A stretch of 64,000 nt of DNA from NCBI RefSeq assembly GCF_029960645.1, contig NZ_JASBQY010000003.1, positions 1-64,000 on the forward strand, given 5' to 3'. Under the pieces are notes generated by a model. The model ran no database searches and had not been told where the DNA came from. It saw nothing but the letters and a program-made list of their open reading frames with translations. Shown in pieces: positions 1 through 9,328 of the stretch. A program made the translations under genes and the position numbers. Positions within the stretch are counted from its first letter, which is position 1. Each line of letters starts with the position of its first letter. Source of the DNA: Arthrobacter sp. AL12 (GTDB lineage Bacteria > Actinomycetota > Actinomycetes > Actinomycetales > Micrococcaceae).

Positions 1-561
1 TTCCCGGTCCCGCGGCCGTAAAAACACGGCCTGACACGTTTTCCAGCGGGTCCGGCTTGGTCTGTCAGGAGTACTTCGGGAACACCCCCCGCCCCGGATG
101 GGTCACTCCCCAACCGACACCAACCCGTTACACAACCCACCCAGGGGAACATCCGACGCCCGGGTTCTCCGGCGAGGGCAACGAGCGCGAATCTGGCCAC
201 TCAGGAGACAACGCTGCTGACCTGCGCAAACGTTGAAAGGTATGTGGCCAGAGGCCTGCGTCTGAGTGGCCCCTCCGGTGCCGCGGCAGCCCCGCAGAAT
301 GCGACCCGATGGTTCGCCTCCGTTGAGGCGGACCATCGGCATGTCTGGGGATGGTGGCGGTGGTGAACAGAGGGTGACCTCGGTGGCAAAGATGGCGCAC
401 GGAGATCTTGGCGGCCTGCATGTAGGCAGCCGGTACGGGCCGAAGGCAAGTTCGTCCTGGGAGGCTCCGTTGCTTTTGACGACGGAGGCATTTTCGTCTC
501 CTTGGAACCGCCAGATATCCCCCTTGTGATGGGCCCCTGCACAGCGTGCCGGTCTCGCCGG
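1..561. other. no supported gene
   Basis: No reading frame here has a composition or motif that I can assign to a family. Open frames exist on both strands but read as arginine- and proline-rich shadow translations. The stretch lies downstream of the decayed DUF2182 gene on the minus strand and may contain further eroded sequence, but I see nothing recognisable in it. Confidence 0.4.
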
Positions 562-926
562 CTACATCCCTGGGCCGCTCATGGCGGCGGGCGACACGGC
601 TACACCGAGCGCGATGGCAGCCAGCGCGACGGCAACTGAGCGGTTGGCGAGTCGTTGCCACGGGAGCATCTTCTCACCGGCGATGAACGCCCCGACCAGG
701 GCCATCCAGCCGATGCTCATCACACCGATCGCAAACAGCGCCACCATCAGCGCCCGGCTGCACGTGACTTCATCAGGCTGACGTTCTTGGCGGGAGTCAG
801 CTGATAGGCCGCCGCCACCATGATCACCCCGAAGGCCGTCCAGGTGATCAGGTACCCGGCCACGAACACGGCAGTGGACCCCACCGCGGCGAGTACGAGC
901 AGGACCGTGATCAGGCCGGCCTCCCG
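562..926 (-). pseudogene. DUF2182 integral membrane protein, decayed remnant
   Basis: Two consecutive minus-strand frames carry pieces of the DUF2182 family of predicted metal-binding integral membrane proteins. The upstream piece (about 926-749) reads FVAGYLITWTAFGV followed directly by AAAYQLTPAKNVSLMKS and then a stop. The other frame continues as LMVALFAIGVMSIGWMALVG, then EKMLPW, to a stop at 562. Intact members have roughly 35-40 residues between QLTP..K and the LMALLF-type helix, and further residues between WTAFG and YQLTP. The gene has therefore lost internal segments and shifted frame, and the conserved N-terminal part is not visible. The family assignment comes from remembered consensus motifs. 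Function is lost or doubtful. Confidence 0.5.
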
Positions 927-1424
927 CGGATCAACCCGGGAGGCAGCTGCAGGTGCAACGGAAGCGGCGGGCGAGTATCCCGGCGCCGCGGCAGCCGAAA
1001 ACGCGGCGCGCGCAACTGACCGCGAGCCTCCTCTGCTGGTTAACAACTTCCTGTGGAGCATCAGCGGACCGCGGTCAAGCCCGGCCCTTGGGGGCGTTCC
1101 CGGCCATCTCGCTTGCGAAGGAGAAATCCGCGCTCTCACCGTAGACGCCGTCGAAATCAAGGCCAAAGAGGTCCGAGTGTCCCGGACCAAGGTATTGCGG
1201 TGACGCACGCAACACTGAGGTGCTCATCCAACGCTCCCAGTTGCCGGGGCCCTGGGGCGGCCGCGGAGTCGGAATCCGTTGGCCGATCCGGGCCGGCCCC
1301 GCAGCGAAACTGGACGCAGCGACGGCGTCCAAACGACCATGGCCCTGGGCTTTGACAACGCGGGCACTTTACGACGGCGCTGCAGGTGGGTACCTTGAGA
1401 ATGTTCCTTGCGAAAGGTGTAAAA
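927..1424. other. no supported gene; upstream of protoglobin
   Basis: No convincing coding sequence. It may hold the eroded 5' part of the decayed DUF2182 gene on the minus strand and the promoter of the protoglobin gene on the plus strand. A TTGACA-like hexamer lies at 1352-1357, but no good -10 box follows at normal spacing. Confidence 0.35.
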
Positions 1425-2006
1425 GTGTCCTCGATCCCCGGCTACACCTTTGGTAGTGAGGCTGTTGCCACGTCTCCGGTGTCCCTCGAAGACCTCGTCC
1501 GGCTCGAGGCGACGGTGCTATGGACTGACGAGGACGTAGCCGCATTACGCCGTGCAGGGGAGATTCTTGGCCCTCAAGCCGATCGTATTCTCGAGATCTG
1601 GTACGGATTCGTTGGCAGCCACGACTTCCTGATCGCCAGTTTCGCCGGAGCGGATGGAACCGCGAATCCGGATTACTTGGGAGCGGTCCGGGCCAGATTC
1701 GCCCAGTGGATCGTGGATGTTTGTTCACGCGACCGCGACCAGCAGTGGCTGGACTACCAACACGAGATCGCGCTCCGCCACACAGCAGCGAAGAAGAATC
1801 TCACCGATGGCGTGAGCTCACCTGCCTCCGTGATCAACCTGCGGTACATTATCGCCTTCATCGTTCCCTTGACAGCAACGATTCGGCCGTTCCTCGCGGA
1901 ACAGGCCTCGGACGCGGATGAGGTGGAGGCAATGTATCAGGCATGGTTTAAGTCGGTCACGATTACGGCCGCTCTTTGGGCTGAGCCGTACTCACAGTCC
2001 TGGTGA
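1425..2006 (+). CDS. protoglobin family heme protein
   Basis: Predicted single-domain globin of the protoglobin family (PF11563 type), a cytoplasmic heme protein that binds O2, CO or NO and may act in gas sensing or detoxification. The 193-residue product matches the usual length of about 195. Family landmarks in order are IPGYTFG near the N-terminus, SPVSLEDL, WYGFVGSH, RARFAQWI, DYQHEIALRH (the F-helix segment carrying the expected proximal histidine), KKNLTDGV and a C-terminal AWFKSVTITAALW helix. I chose the GTG at 1425 because GAAAGG lies 7 nt upstream; a GTG at 1386 would add 13 residues not typical of the family. No fused signalling domain is present, so a sensor role is not shown. Neighbouring genes give no functional hint. 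Confidence 0.85.
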   Translation: MSSIPGYTFGSEAVATSPVSLEDLVRLEATVLWTDEDVAALRRAGEILGPQADRILEIWYGFVGSHDFLIASFAGADGTANPDYLGAVRARFAQWIVDVCSRDRDQQWLDYQHEIALRHTAAKKNLTDGVSSPASVINLRYIIAFIVPLTATIRPFLAEQASDADEVEAMYQAWFKSVTITAALWAEPYSQSW

Positions 2007-2269
2007 ACCTCCGGTGACAGCTGGTCCAGGACGGTGAACGGGCACGAGGACTGCAGGGGATGAACTGGGGCGTGAGGACCTCGACCTCGAGTGATGCCAT
2101 TGGGGTACTTCCTCGGGAGGTTCCAGGAGGCTAAGACAAAAGCACCGACATTCCCGGGCCGCTGTGCCTAGCGGACAGTGGCTGGCTGTCGCAATGTCAT
2201 TTGTGAATAGCAAGTTGATTTGTCCCCAGGTTCGCCGTTTGTTTTGGCCCCGCCCTGCTGGTGTTTCGG

Positions 2270-3154
2270 TCAGTTTGGCCGGGACGTGATCGAGATCACC
2301 GCGCCGACAAACATCGGCAACACAGCCAGCAACGCCAGAAGGAGCATGCCGCGCCCCACCCACAGGGCGGCCCGTGGATGCCGCGACCAGGTCGCAGGGA
2401 CGATCTTGGCCCACGCCATCACGAGCAGCCCGCCGAGTCCGAGCACGATCCCTGCCGGCGGGAAAAGCACCGCCGCCAGTAGCGGCAAATAGGACTTCCA
2501 GGTCGTTTTGCTCAGTGGGAGGAGACGGTCGCTGACCGCCCCGGCAACTGCCGCGACGAGCGCACCGTGGAACACGGCGAGGGCAGCGAAGAGGGCAACC
2601 GTCAGCCACCCGGGTTCGATAATATCGAAGTCAATGTTCTCTGGCCGCAGCGGCTCCACGGAAGCTCCGAAGACCAGCAGAAGCACGACGCCCAGCGCCG
2701 GACCCGCCCACCTGCCTTCGGGCAGCCACCGGCGGATCAGCATGTAGATGAAAGCTGCTGCGAAGCCCGCCGGAAGTCCTGCGAAGATCAACAAAGCAAG
2801 AGTGCCCTCGACCGTGGGGATACCAACGATTGCCTGAGCCTCGGTAAGCCTTCCTTGCGCCGACGCCGGTGATGTGAGGGCCAGGATGCGCATGACAAGC
2901 CGTCCGCCGGGCCACGCAACCAGGAAGGCGGACGCGACGGCGGCTACAGTCGCCACGTTCGCTCCCCAAAGGTAGCTGCGGAGCGCCGAAGCCGGAGTAT
3001 CCGATCCGGGCGCAGACCGGGCAAGGGCTGCCGGCGGTCGCACTGGTCGGTCTCCGAAGGCAATGACCAGACCCGCGCCGCTGACCAGCAGCAGCGAGCA
3101 GGTAGCCACAATCATCAGCGTCACGCCACCATCACCACCCACGAACCGGTGCAC
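2270..3154 (-). CDS. hypothetical multi-pass membrane protein
   Basis: A 294-residue hydrophobic protein with about seven to eight predicted transmembrane segments, for example LMIVATCSLLLVSGAGLVIA, VAAVASAFLVAWPGG, LALLIFAGLPAGFAAAFIYM, ALGVVLLLVFGAS, VALFAALAVFHGALVAAVAG and a C-terminal pair. I do not recognise the family. No catalytic motif, metal-binding cluster or transporter signature is visible. It stands alone: the protoglobin gene converges on it and the decayed AbiEi-like gene starts divergently right at its 5' end. The start is uncertain: GTG 3154 gives the full length, and a GTG or ATG about 11-14 codons in (GVTLMIVATC) is also possible. Confidence 0.6.
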   Translation of the reverse strand: MHRFVGGDGGVTLMIVATCSLLLVSGAGLVIAFGDRPVRPPAALARSAPGSDTPASALRSYLWGANVATVAAVASAFLVAWPGGRLVMRILALTSPASAQGRLTEAQAIVGIPTVEGTLALLIFAGLPAGFAAAFIYMLIRRWLPEGRWAGPALGVVLLLVFGASVEPLRPENIDFDIIEPGWLTVALFAALAVFHGALVAAVAGAVSDRLLPLSKTTWKSYLPLLAAVLFPPAGIVLGLGGLLVMAWAKIVPATWSRHPRAALWVGRGMLLLALLAVLPMFVGAVISITSRPN

Positions 3155-3842
3155 TCATTGTGGCCTGAAGGCCAGACGTTTGCCAGTGCGCAGGAGGGTA
3201 TTCCGCCTGCCGCTACAGCCTCGACAAGCGATGTATATACGTGCTGGGCCGACGGCAGCCGGGTGTATGACGAACAGGCGCCTGCGCGTCGAACGCCTCC
3301 TGACGAACCTGTAAGCCGGGGCGCCCTGGCGTGAGCTTGCCCGGCAAGCGGAGGCCGGGGGACTCAGACGCCTGCGCCCGGGGGTGCATGTCCGGGCCGG
3401 AATCTACACGGCCGCCGCAGCCCGCAGGATCCTCACCGCCCTCGAGTTCGGCGATCCGGCGTCGGGTTCTCCAGGGGAATCGGTGAGCCGGGCGATGATG
3501 CCCCGGCTGGGGGTCAAGGCGCCCGTGCTCCAGCACGAGATTCGGGATGCCCGGGGACTCGTCGGCTTCGCGGACTTTGAATGGCCGGAGGATGGCCTGT
3601 CCGGCGAATTCGATGGTCTGGCGAAGTACCGGGAAGCGGCCTACCTGAAGGGGCAGACGCCCTCCGACGTCGTGATCGAAGAGAAGAATCGTGAGGACCG
3701 GATCCGGTCCACCGGGAGACGGGTCATCCGGTGGACCTGGTCGGAGCTCGCCAGCCCGGAGAGATTCGCGGCCTTCCTCGATGCGAAGGGCGTGCCGCGA
3801 ATCCTCTACGGAAACGGACAGCCGCCACGTGGATCCACGTAG
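3149..3842 (+). pseudogene. AbiEi-like / DUF559-type protein, decayed
   Basis: The C-terminal 150 residues (from about 3384) match the C-terminal half of actinobacterial AbiEi-type antitoxin-like proteins: SPGESVSRAMM, LQHEIRD, GFADFEWP, GEFDGLAKYRE, VVIEEKNREDRIRSTGRRVIRWTW. The E-x-K and GEFDG motifs resemble the nuclease-like fold of the family. The N-terminal half is broken across frames between 3149 and 3383, with stops in each, so the wHTH region and the core are missing. The last codons (GQPPRGST) and the stop lie inside a palindromic repeat that recurs at 58.3 kb. No partner toxin gene is adjacent. Confidence 0.6.
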
Positions 3843-3871
3843 CGGCTGTCTGAAATTGGTGCGGATTACCG
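3810..3871. repeat. palindromic intergenic repeat, copy 1
   Basis: A palindrome centred on ACGTGGATCCACGT (3827-3840) is flanked by CAGCCGC and GCGGCTG arms (3819-3848) and followed by TCTGAAATTGGTGCGGA. The whole stretch is closely matched at 58335-58396. It sits between the 3' end of the decayed plus-strand gene and the 3' end of the minus-strand ABC ATPase gene, so it could form a bidirectional transcript end. Confidence 0.7.
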
Positions 3872-3874
3872 GAA

Positions 3875-4651
3875 CTACAGCACCCGGCTGAGGAACTCCT
3901 GGGTGCGGGGATGCTTCGGGTTGGCCAGGATCTCGCGGGGATCACCGGATTCCACCACCACACCGCCGTCCATGAAGGTCAGGCGGTCGCCCACTTCGCG
4001 GGCAAAGCCGATCTCGTGGGTCACCACGATCATGGTCATGCCTGACTTGGCGAGGTCCTTCATGACGTTCAGGACATCGCCCACCAGTTCGGGGTCCAGC
4101 GCGGACGTGGGTTCGTCGAAGAGCATCAGCTCCGGATCCATGGCGAGGGCGCGGGCGATTGCCACCCGCTGCTGCTGCCCACCGGAAAGCTGCGACGGGT
4201 AATGGCCGGCGTGGTCCGACAGCCCCACCCGGTCCAGCAGCTCCATGGCCCTCCTGCGTGCAGCATCCCGGGACTGGCCCTTGACGTGGACCGGTGCCTC
4301 CATGATGTTGTAGAGGGCTGTCTTGTGCGGGAACAGGTTGAAGCGCTGGAACACCATGCCGATCTCGCGGCGCTGGGCGGCGATCTCCTTGGTTTTCAGG
4401 TCATGAAGCCGGCCCTTGACGTCGCGGTAGCCGATCAGCTTGCCGCCCACGGAGATGCGGCCCGCGCTGATGGTCTCCAGCAGGTTTACGCACCGCAGCA
4501 TGGTGGACTTGCCGGAACCGGACGGGCCGATGACCACGGACACCTCACCCCGGTTGACGTCCAGGTCGATGCCGCGCAGCACATGGTGCTGGCCGTAGAA
4601 CTTGTGGAGGCCCTCGATCCGCACCAGCGGATTCTCAGCGGTGATCGTCAT
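3875..4651 (-). CDS. amino acid ABC transporter, ATP-binding protein
   Basis: A 258-residue ATPase of a polar amino acid importer (GlnQ/HisP type). It binds the cytoplasmic side of the permease and powers uptake. Walker [10 protein letters not shown] lies near residues 40-48; FQRFNLFPH is the Q-loop region typical of this subfamily; [15 protein letters not shown] is the signature; [14 protein letters not shown] is Walker B with the D-loop; the H-loop is VVTHE. Full length and intact. Its ATG overlaps the permease stop (ATGA at 4648-4651), so it is the last gene of the operon binding protein - permease - ATPase. Substrate specificity cannot be read from the sequence. Confidence 0.95.
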   Translation of the reverse strand: MTITAENPLVRIEGLHKFYGQHHVLRGIDLDVNRGEVSVVIGPSGSGKSTMLRCVNLLETISAGRISVGGKLIGYRDVKGRLHDLKTKEIAAQRREIGMVFQRFNLFPHKTALYNIMEAPVHVKGQSRDAARRRAMELLDRVGLSDHAGHYPSQLSGGQQQRVAIARALAMDPELMLFDEPTSALDPELVGDVLNVMKDLAKSGMTMIVVTHEIGFAREVGDRLTFMDGGVVVESGDPREILANPKHPRTQEFLSRVL

Positions 4652-5622
4652 TTTGCCTCCTCCTCGGGAAGATCCATCTTCAGCGCCGGCTCCGCGGCAG
4701 CGCTCGGCGCCACGGCGGCGGCGGCTTTTGCTGCCGCCGGGTTGATCGTGGCCGGGGCAAGGTTGTCCACGCCCTTGCCGTAGTAGGCCTCGATGAAGTG
4801 CTGGCCCACCATCAGCAGGCTGGTGATCACGAGGTACCAGATAGCCGCCACGATCAGCAGGGGTACCGGCAGATAGGTCCGGTTGGCCAGGGTGTTCGTG
4901 GCAAACGTCAGGTCCAAGGTGAACGGCACGGCTAACACCAGAGAGGTGGTTTTCAGCATGCCGATGGTTTCGTTGCCGGTCGGCGGCACGATCACCCGCA
5001 TGGCCTGCGGCAGGACGATCCGCCACATGATCTTGGTCTTGCCCATGCCCAGGGCCTCGGCGGCTTCCGCCTGGCCGCGGTCCACTGACTTGAGGCCGGC
5101 CCGGAAGATTTCCGCCAGATACGCGGACTCGTTCAGGCCCAGGCCCAGGATGGCCGCGGCCGTGGCCGTGATGACGGTGTTTGTGTCCACGCTGAACCAC
5201 TCGGGACCGAACGGGATGCCGCCAGTGATCTTGGGATACAGGACCGAGATGAGGCCCCAGAAGATCAGCTGGGTGTAGATGGGAGTGCCGCGGAAGAACC
5301 AAACCCAGGCCCAGCTGGACCAGCGGAATACCGGGTTCTCCGACTGGCGCATGAACGCCAGAAGGATCGCCAGGATAATGGCCAGGACCATGGCGGACAC
5401 GGTCAGCACCAGCGTCCAGGCGACGCCCTGCACCACCTTGGTGTCAAGGATATAGGTCCCGACGATGTCCCAGCGGAAGTTGGGGTTGGTGAACAGGCTC
5501 TGCAAGAACAGGGCGAGCGCGCCGAGGATAATGATGGCGCTGATCCAGCGGCCCGGGTGCCGGACGGGCACCGGATTGTTCAGTACTACCGGTGCCTCGT
5601 GCTTTTCCTGATGACTGTCCAT
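4648..5622 (-). CDS. amino acid ABC transporter permease
   Basis: Inner-membrane permease of the His/Glu/Gln/Arg importer family, 324 residues from the ATG at 5622. The segment [20 protein letters not shown], followed by QAMRVIVPP, is the EAA loop that docks the ATPase. About five to six membrane helices follow a hydrophilic N-terminal stretch of about 30 residues. The C-terminus has an Ala-rich tail ([20 protein letters not shown]). A TTG at 5661 would overlap the preceding stop codon, but the ATG at 5622 has a modest AGGTG upstream and gives a more usual N-terminus; the choice is uncertain. As a single-permease system it probably homodimerises. Confidence 0.92.
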   Translation of the reverse strand: MDSHQEKHEAPVVLNNPVPVRHPGRWISAIIILGALALFLQSLFTNPNFRWDIVGTYILDTKVVQGVAWTLVLTVSAMVLAIILAILLAFMRQSENPVFRWSSWAWVWFFRGTPIYTQLIFWGLISVLYPKITGGIPFGPEWFSVDTNTVITATAAAILGLGLNESAYLAEIFRAGLKSVDRGQAEAAEALGMGKTKIMWRIVLPQAMRVIVPPTGNETIGMLKTTSLVLAVPFTLDLTFATNTLANRTYLPVPLLIVAAIWYLVITSLLMVGQHFIEAYYGKGVDNLAPATINPAAAKAAAAVAPSAAAEPALKMDLPEEEAK

Positions 5623-5657
5623 CTGCGCACCTGGTGTGTGGCCGGTTGCGGGAAGAC

Positions 5658-6611
5658 TCAAGATCCGACCGCCGGGTTGACCTCGGACTTGGTGATGGCG
5701 CCATCGGCGTTACCCCAGCCTTCCAGGATCTTCTTGTACGCGCCGTTCTCGATGAGCTTGCTGACGGTCTTCTGGATGACCTCGGCCAGGGCCGTGTCCG
5801 ACTTGGCCACGGCGATCCCCTGCGGTGCGGAATCGTAGACGTCGCCGATTTTTTCGATCTGGCCGTTGGTCTGCGTGATGGCGTAGCCAATGATCGGTGA
5901 ATCGGCTGCCATCGCGTCGACGCTGCCGTTGACCAGGCGTGTGGTGATGTCCGTCTGGGTCTTGAGCGTCACGATGTTGATGGGCTGCTTTCCCTCCGCT
6001 ACGCACTTCTTGCTCCGGCCGGACAGGTCCGGATCCTCCTGGACGGTACCGGTCTGCACGCCCACGGATTTGCCGCAGAGGTCATCGAGGGAGATTTTCT
6101 TCGGGTTGCCCTTCTGCACGGCCCAGGCGGTGCCGGCGTTGAAGTAGCTGACCATGTTGACCGCGCCGAGTCGCTCCGGGTTGATCGTGAAGGAGGAGAT
6201 GCCGAGATCGTACTTCGGGCCCAGAGCCGGAAGGATGCCGGTGAATTCGGATGTCTGGACCTGGACCTTCAGGCCCAGGGCGGCGCCGATCGCCTTGGCG
6301 ATGTCGACGTCGTAGCCCACGGGCGTCTGGCCGTCGTTGCCGAGGAATTCCGCGGGGGCGTAGGAGGTATCCGAGCCCACGGTCAGAGTGCCCTTGGACT
6401 TGATTGCCTCGGGGACCATAGCCGCCAGGGCGTCGTCCTTCTGGACGGTGCTGGGGTCGAAGCTGGCCGCAGCGCTGCCGGACGGCGTCGCAGCGCCGGG
6501 GGTTCCGGATTCGGAGGCGTTTGTGCACGCGGAGAGCGACAGGGCGCCAATGGCAAGCACAGCGGCTGCCTTGAGCGTGGAGGTGCTCAGGAGCGAACGG
6601 GAGATCTGCAT
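5658..6611 (-). CDS. amino acid ABC transporter substrate-binding lipoprotein
   Basis: A 317-residue extracytoplasmic solute-binding protein (bacterial family 3). The N-terminus has a lipoprotein signal: charged start, hydrophobic core AAAVLAIGALSLS, lipobox SLSAC with the Cys near residue 29. The mature part has the family pattern: LTVGSDTSYAPAEFLG, GYDVDIAKAIGAALGL, TGILPAL, YFNAGTAW, CGKSVGVQTGT and an AADSPIIGYA segment. AAAGG lies about 7 nt before the ATG. First gene of the importer operon. The preceding 200 bp up to menF should hold the promoter, but I could not define its boxes with confidence. Ligand unknown; cationic or polar amino acids are plausible. Confidence 0.93.
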   Translation of the reverse strand: MQISRSLLSTSTLKAAAVLAIGALSLSACTNASESGTPGAATPSGSAAASFDPSTVQKDDALAAMVPEAIKSKGTLTVGSDTSYAPAEFLGNDGQTPVGYDVDIAKAIGAALGLKVQVQTSEFTGILPALGPKYDLGISSFTINPERLGAVNMVSYFNAGTAWAVQKGNPKKISLDDLCGKSVGVQTGTVQEDPDLSGRSKKCVAEGKQPINIVTLKTQTDITTRLVNGSVDAMAADSPIIGYAITQTNGQIEKIGDVYDSAPQGIAVAKSDTALAEVIQKTVSKLIENGAYKKILEGWGNADGAITKSEVNPAVGS

Positions 6612-6819
6612 TTTCTTACCTTTTTGTCGCAGGAGGGATGCGTAACTGAGTCGGTTTAAAGTGTATCGCCGAACAAGAGATGTGCGTCACAGAAAACTAA
6701 GTTTCACTATTGGATAACTATTTCGGGGTGAAACGCAAGACTTCCACACGTTGGAGTGTCTGAAATCCCGGATTCGAGGCCCGCGCGTCCGGTCTCGACA
6801 ACCTGCCGGCCCGGCGGCT

Positions 6820-8385
6820 CTAGCTGTTGATGCCCAGCGACTCCAGCATCGGCCGGAACTTCGCCCAGGTTTCAGCGAGCTCGGCCTCGGGCACGGAGCC
6901 CTCGACGACCCCGCAGCCCGCGTACAGCCGCACGGTCTCCGGGGACTCGATGACGGCGCCCCGCAGCGCGATGCCCCATTCGCCGTTGCCGGCCGCGTCA
7001 AGCCAGCCGACCGGTCCGGCGTACGGCCCGCGGTCCAGGTGCTCCAACTTGCGGATCAGCGCGCCCGCCACTGTGGTCGGGGTGCCGCAGACCGCCGCCG
7101 TGGGATGCAGCGCGTTGATCAGCGCGAGGCAGGTGGGGACGTGCCCTTCGACCTCGGCGAGCTCCGCCTTCACATCCGAGGCGAGGTGCCACACGTTGGG
7201 CAGCTCCAGGATGAAGGGTTCGCTGTGGGCGTTCATCGCCTCCGAGAACGGTGCCAGCTGCGTGGTCAGGGACTGGATGGCGATGTCGTGCTCGTGCCGC
7301 TGCTTCTCGGATCCGGCCAGCACCCGCTCGGCGAACTCCAGCGGCGAACCCGCCATGCCGTCGGCGTCGCGGCGGTCCAGTGTGCCGGCCAGGACGCGGG
7401 CCTGCGCGGTGCGGCCCTCAACCTGGATCAGCATCTCCGGCGTCGCGCCCACAAGCCCGTCAACGCCGTAGGTCCAGCATTCGCGGTAGCGGACGGCGAG
7501 CTGGCGGAGGATCTCGGCGGCATTCACCCCGGCAGGGACGGTGGCCACGATGTCGCGGGCCAGCACCAGTTTCTCCAGCGCGCCGGTCCGGATCTCCGCC
7601 ACGCCCGCAGCCACGGCGGCCATCCAGTCCTTTTCGCTGAGCGACCCGGTGTGCAGGGTGGCCCCGGCAGCGAGCGGCACAGGACGCACGACGGCGGCAC
7701 CGGCCCGGGCGGTGGAAGTCCCGGGGGTGCCGTCCCCGGCTGTGCTGATTGCGGCGGTGCCGGCGGCAGCGGAGCCGGCTCCCGGCGTCGGGCTCGCCAC
7801 CAGGATGGCGTCAACGAGCGTGCCGTCCGCCAGCGTTGAGCCATCAAGCGTGCCGTCCGCAGGGCTGCCATCAACGAGCGCGCCGTCCGCAAGACTGCCT
7901 CCGGCGCCGGCGCCGGCGCTCCCGGCGCTCCCGGTGCTCCCGCCGCTGAGCCAGCGGTCCAGGGTGGCGCGGGCGCCCGCTTCGGTGAGGTCGCCGTCGT
8001 CGAACGTCAGCTGGGTGAGCCAGGCCTTGCCGTCACGGAGCCCGACGACGATTTCGGGCACGATCAGCCGCGACTCGTGTGCGGAGGCTTTGGAGAAGGC
8101 GAAGGAGCCGAACGCGACGGGGCCGGTGCCGGGCCGGCCGACCGGGTCGTTGATGTCGGCCTCCAGGACCAGGTGACGCCACCAGATGTCCGCCTCGAGG
8201 AAACGCTCGGGCCCCGTGGCGGTGAACCGGGCCACCTCGCCGAAGCCGACCAGGCCGGCTTCGCGGCGGGTCCAGCAGAGGAGGTCGTCCCGGACCAGAA
8301 ACGACGGCAGCCCCCCGGGGCATGAATCTGCATCGAGGGGCAGTGTCAGTGTTCTGATAATTCTGGTTCGGAACGCACTCGTCAT
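6820..8385 (-). CDS. menF: isochorismate synthase
   Basis: Converts chorismate to isochorismate, the entry step to menaquinone (a siderophore role is less likely given the neighbours). The 521-residue protein has a C-terminal chorismate-binding domain with LEKLVLARD, GATPEMLI, ARVLAGTLDR, SEKQRHEHDIAIQSL, HLASDVKAEL, LHPTAAVCGTPT, GPYAGPVGWLD and the RLYAGCGVVEGS end. Between the N-terminal domain and this core (about residues 146-236) lies a long Gly/Ala/Ser/Thr linker containing repeated LADGTLVD/SPADGTLDGS units encoded by a minisatellite near 7805-7890. It is divergently transcribed from menG. The residue-level motifs are intact, so activity is expected. Confidence 0.9.
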   Translation of the reverse strand: MTSAFRTRIIRTLTLPLDADSCPGGLPSFLVRDDLLCWTRREAGLVGFGEVARFTATGPERFLEADIWWRHLVLEADINDPVGRPGTGPVAFGSFAFSKASAHESRLIVPEIVVGLRDGKAWLTQLTFDDGDLTEAGARATLDRWLSGGSTGSAGSAGAGAGGSLADGALVDGSPADGTLDGSTLADGTLVDAILVASPTPGAGSAAAGTAAISTAGDGTPGTSTARAGAAVVRPVPLAAGATLHTGSLSEKDWMAAVAAGVAEIRTGALEKLVLARDIVATVPAGVNAAEILRQLAVRYRECWTYGVDGLVGATPEMLIQVEGRTAQARVLAGTLDRRDADGMAGSPLEFAERVLAGSEKQRHEHDIAIQSLTTQLAPFSEAMNAHSEPFILELPNVWHLASDVKAELAEVEGHVPTCLALINALHPTAAVCGTPTTVAGALIRKLEHLDRGPYAGPVGWLDAAGNGEWGIALRGAVIESPETVRLYAGCGVVEGSVPEAELAETWAKFRPMLESLGINS

Positions 8386-8527
8386 AGTGAGACAACACTA
8401 CTCCCGCGGCGCCGGAGGGCCTGCCGCAGGCCCGGCTGCAGGTACAACACAGCCGCCACGGACGCCCGGTTCAGCCCCAGTTCAGGCGTGGTTAGGGTGT
8501 GTGCTGATCATTTGAGACAATGTCAGG

Positions 8528-9316
8528 GTGAACCGAGCATCCTTGGATAAGCGTCCGGACGAAGTAGCCACGATGTTTGACGACGTCGCCCCCAAATACG
8601 ATGTCGTCAACGACGTCCTGTCAATGGGGCAGACGCGCCGTTGGCGCAAGGTTGTGGTCGAAGCCATGGACGTGAAGCCCGGCCAGCGGGTGCTCGATCT
8701 CGCCGCCGGCACGGGCACCTCCAGCGAACCGTATGCCGACGCCGGCATAGATGTGATCGCCTGCGACTTCTCCCTCGGCATGCTCAAGGTCGGCAAGCGC
8801 CGCCGCCCCGACATCGACTTCATCGCCGGGGACGCCACGCGCCTGCCCTTCGCGGACAACACCTTTGATGCCAGCACCATCTCCTTCGGGCTGCGCAACG
8901 TCAACGAGCCGAAGAAGGCCCTGGCGGAGATGCTCCGGGTCACTAAGCCCGGCGGCAAGCTGGTCATCGCCGAATTCTCCCAGCCCGTGGTGCCGCTGTG
9001 GCGGACCATGTACACCGAGTACCTGATGCGCGCTCTGCCCGCGATCGCCGTCAAGGTCTCCTCCAACCCGGATGCCTACGTGTACCTCGCCGAGTCCATC
9101 CGCGCCTGGCCGGACCAGGACCACCTCGCGGTCTGGCTGAAGGAAGCCGGCTGGGACAACGTTTCCTACCGCAACCTCAGCGGCGGCATCGTCGCCGTGC
9201 ACCGCGCCGCCAAGGCCGGCGCCGAAGCCGGCCCCTCCGCGGCCGCCGCGGCGCTGGCCGCCCACACCGGACCGGTGGCGAAGCTGCGCCGCAACATCGC
9301 CCGGCCCGCGCGTTAG
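8528..9316 (+). CDS. menG: demethylmenaquinone methyltransferase
   Basis: SAM-dependent C-methyltransferase (UbiE/MenG) that performs the last ring methylation of menaquinone. 262 residues. Motifs: [20 protein letters not shown] at the N-terminus, SAM-binding [12 protein letters not shown] near residue 57, [15 protein letters not shown] and FGLRNV, all family hallmarks. The C-terminus carries an Ala-rich extension ending in [11 protein letters not shown]. The start is a GTG at 8528; the Shine-Dalgarno is weak. It starts a tight operon with the reductase 12 bp downstream and the prenyl synthase after that, and is divergent from menF. Confidence 0.93.
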   Translation: MNRASLDKRPDEVATMFDDVAPKYDVVNDVLSMGQTRRWRKVVVEAMDVKPGQRVLDLAAGTGTSSEPYADAGIDVIACDFSLGMLKVGKRRRPDIDFIAGDATRLPFADNTFDASTISFGLRNVNEPKKALAEMLRVTKPGGKLVIAEFSQPVVPLWRTMYTEYLMRALPAIAVKVSSNPDAYVYLAESIRAWPDQDHLAVWLKEAGWDNVSYRNLSGGIVAVHRAAKAGAEAGPSAAAAALAAHTGPVAKLRRNIARPAR

Positions 9317-9328
9317 TCCACCGACGCC

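Noticed and set aside
6820..8385. Anthranilate or salicylate synthase instead of MenF
   Set aside because: Adjacent menG, reductase and prenyl synthase point to menaquinone, and no partner amidotransferase is present.
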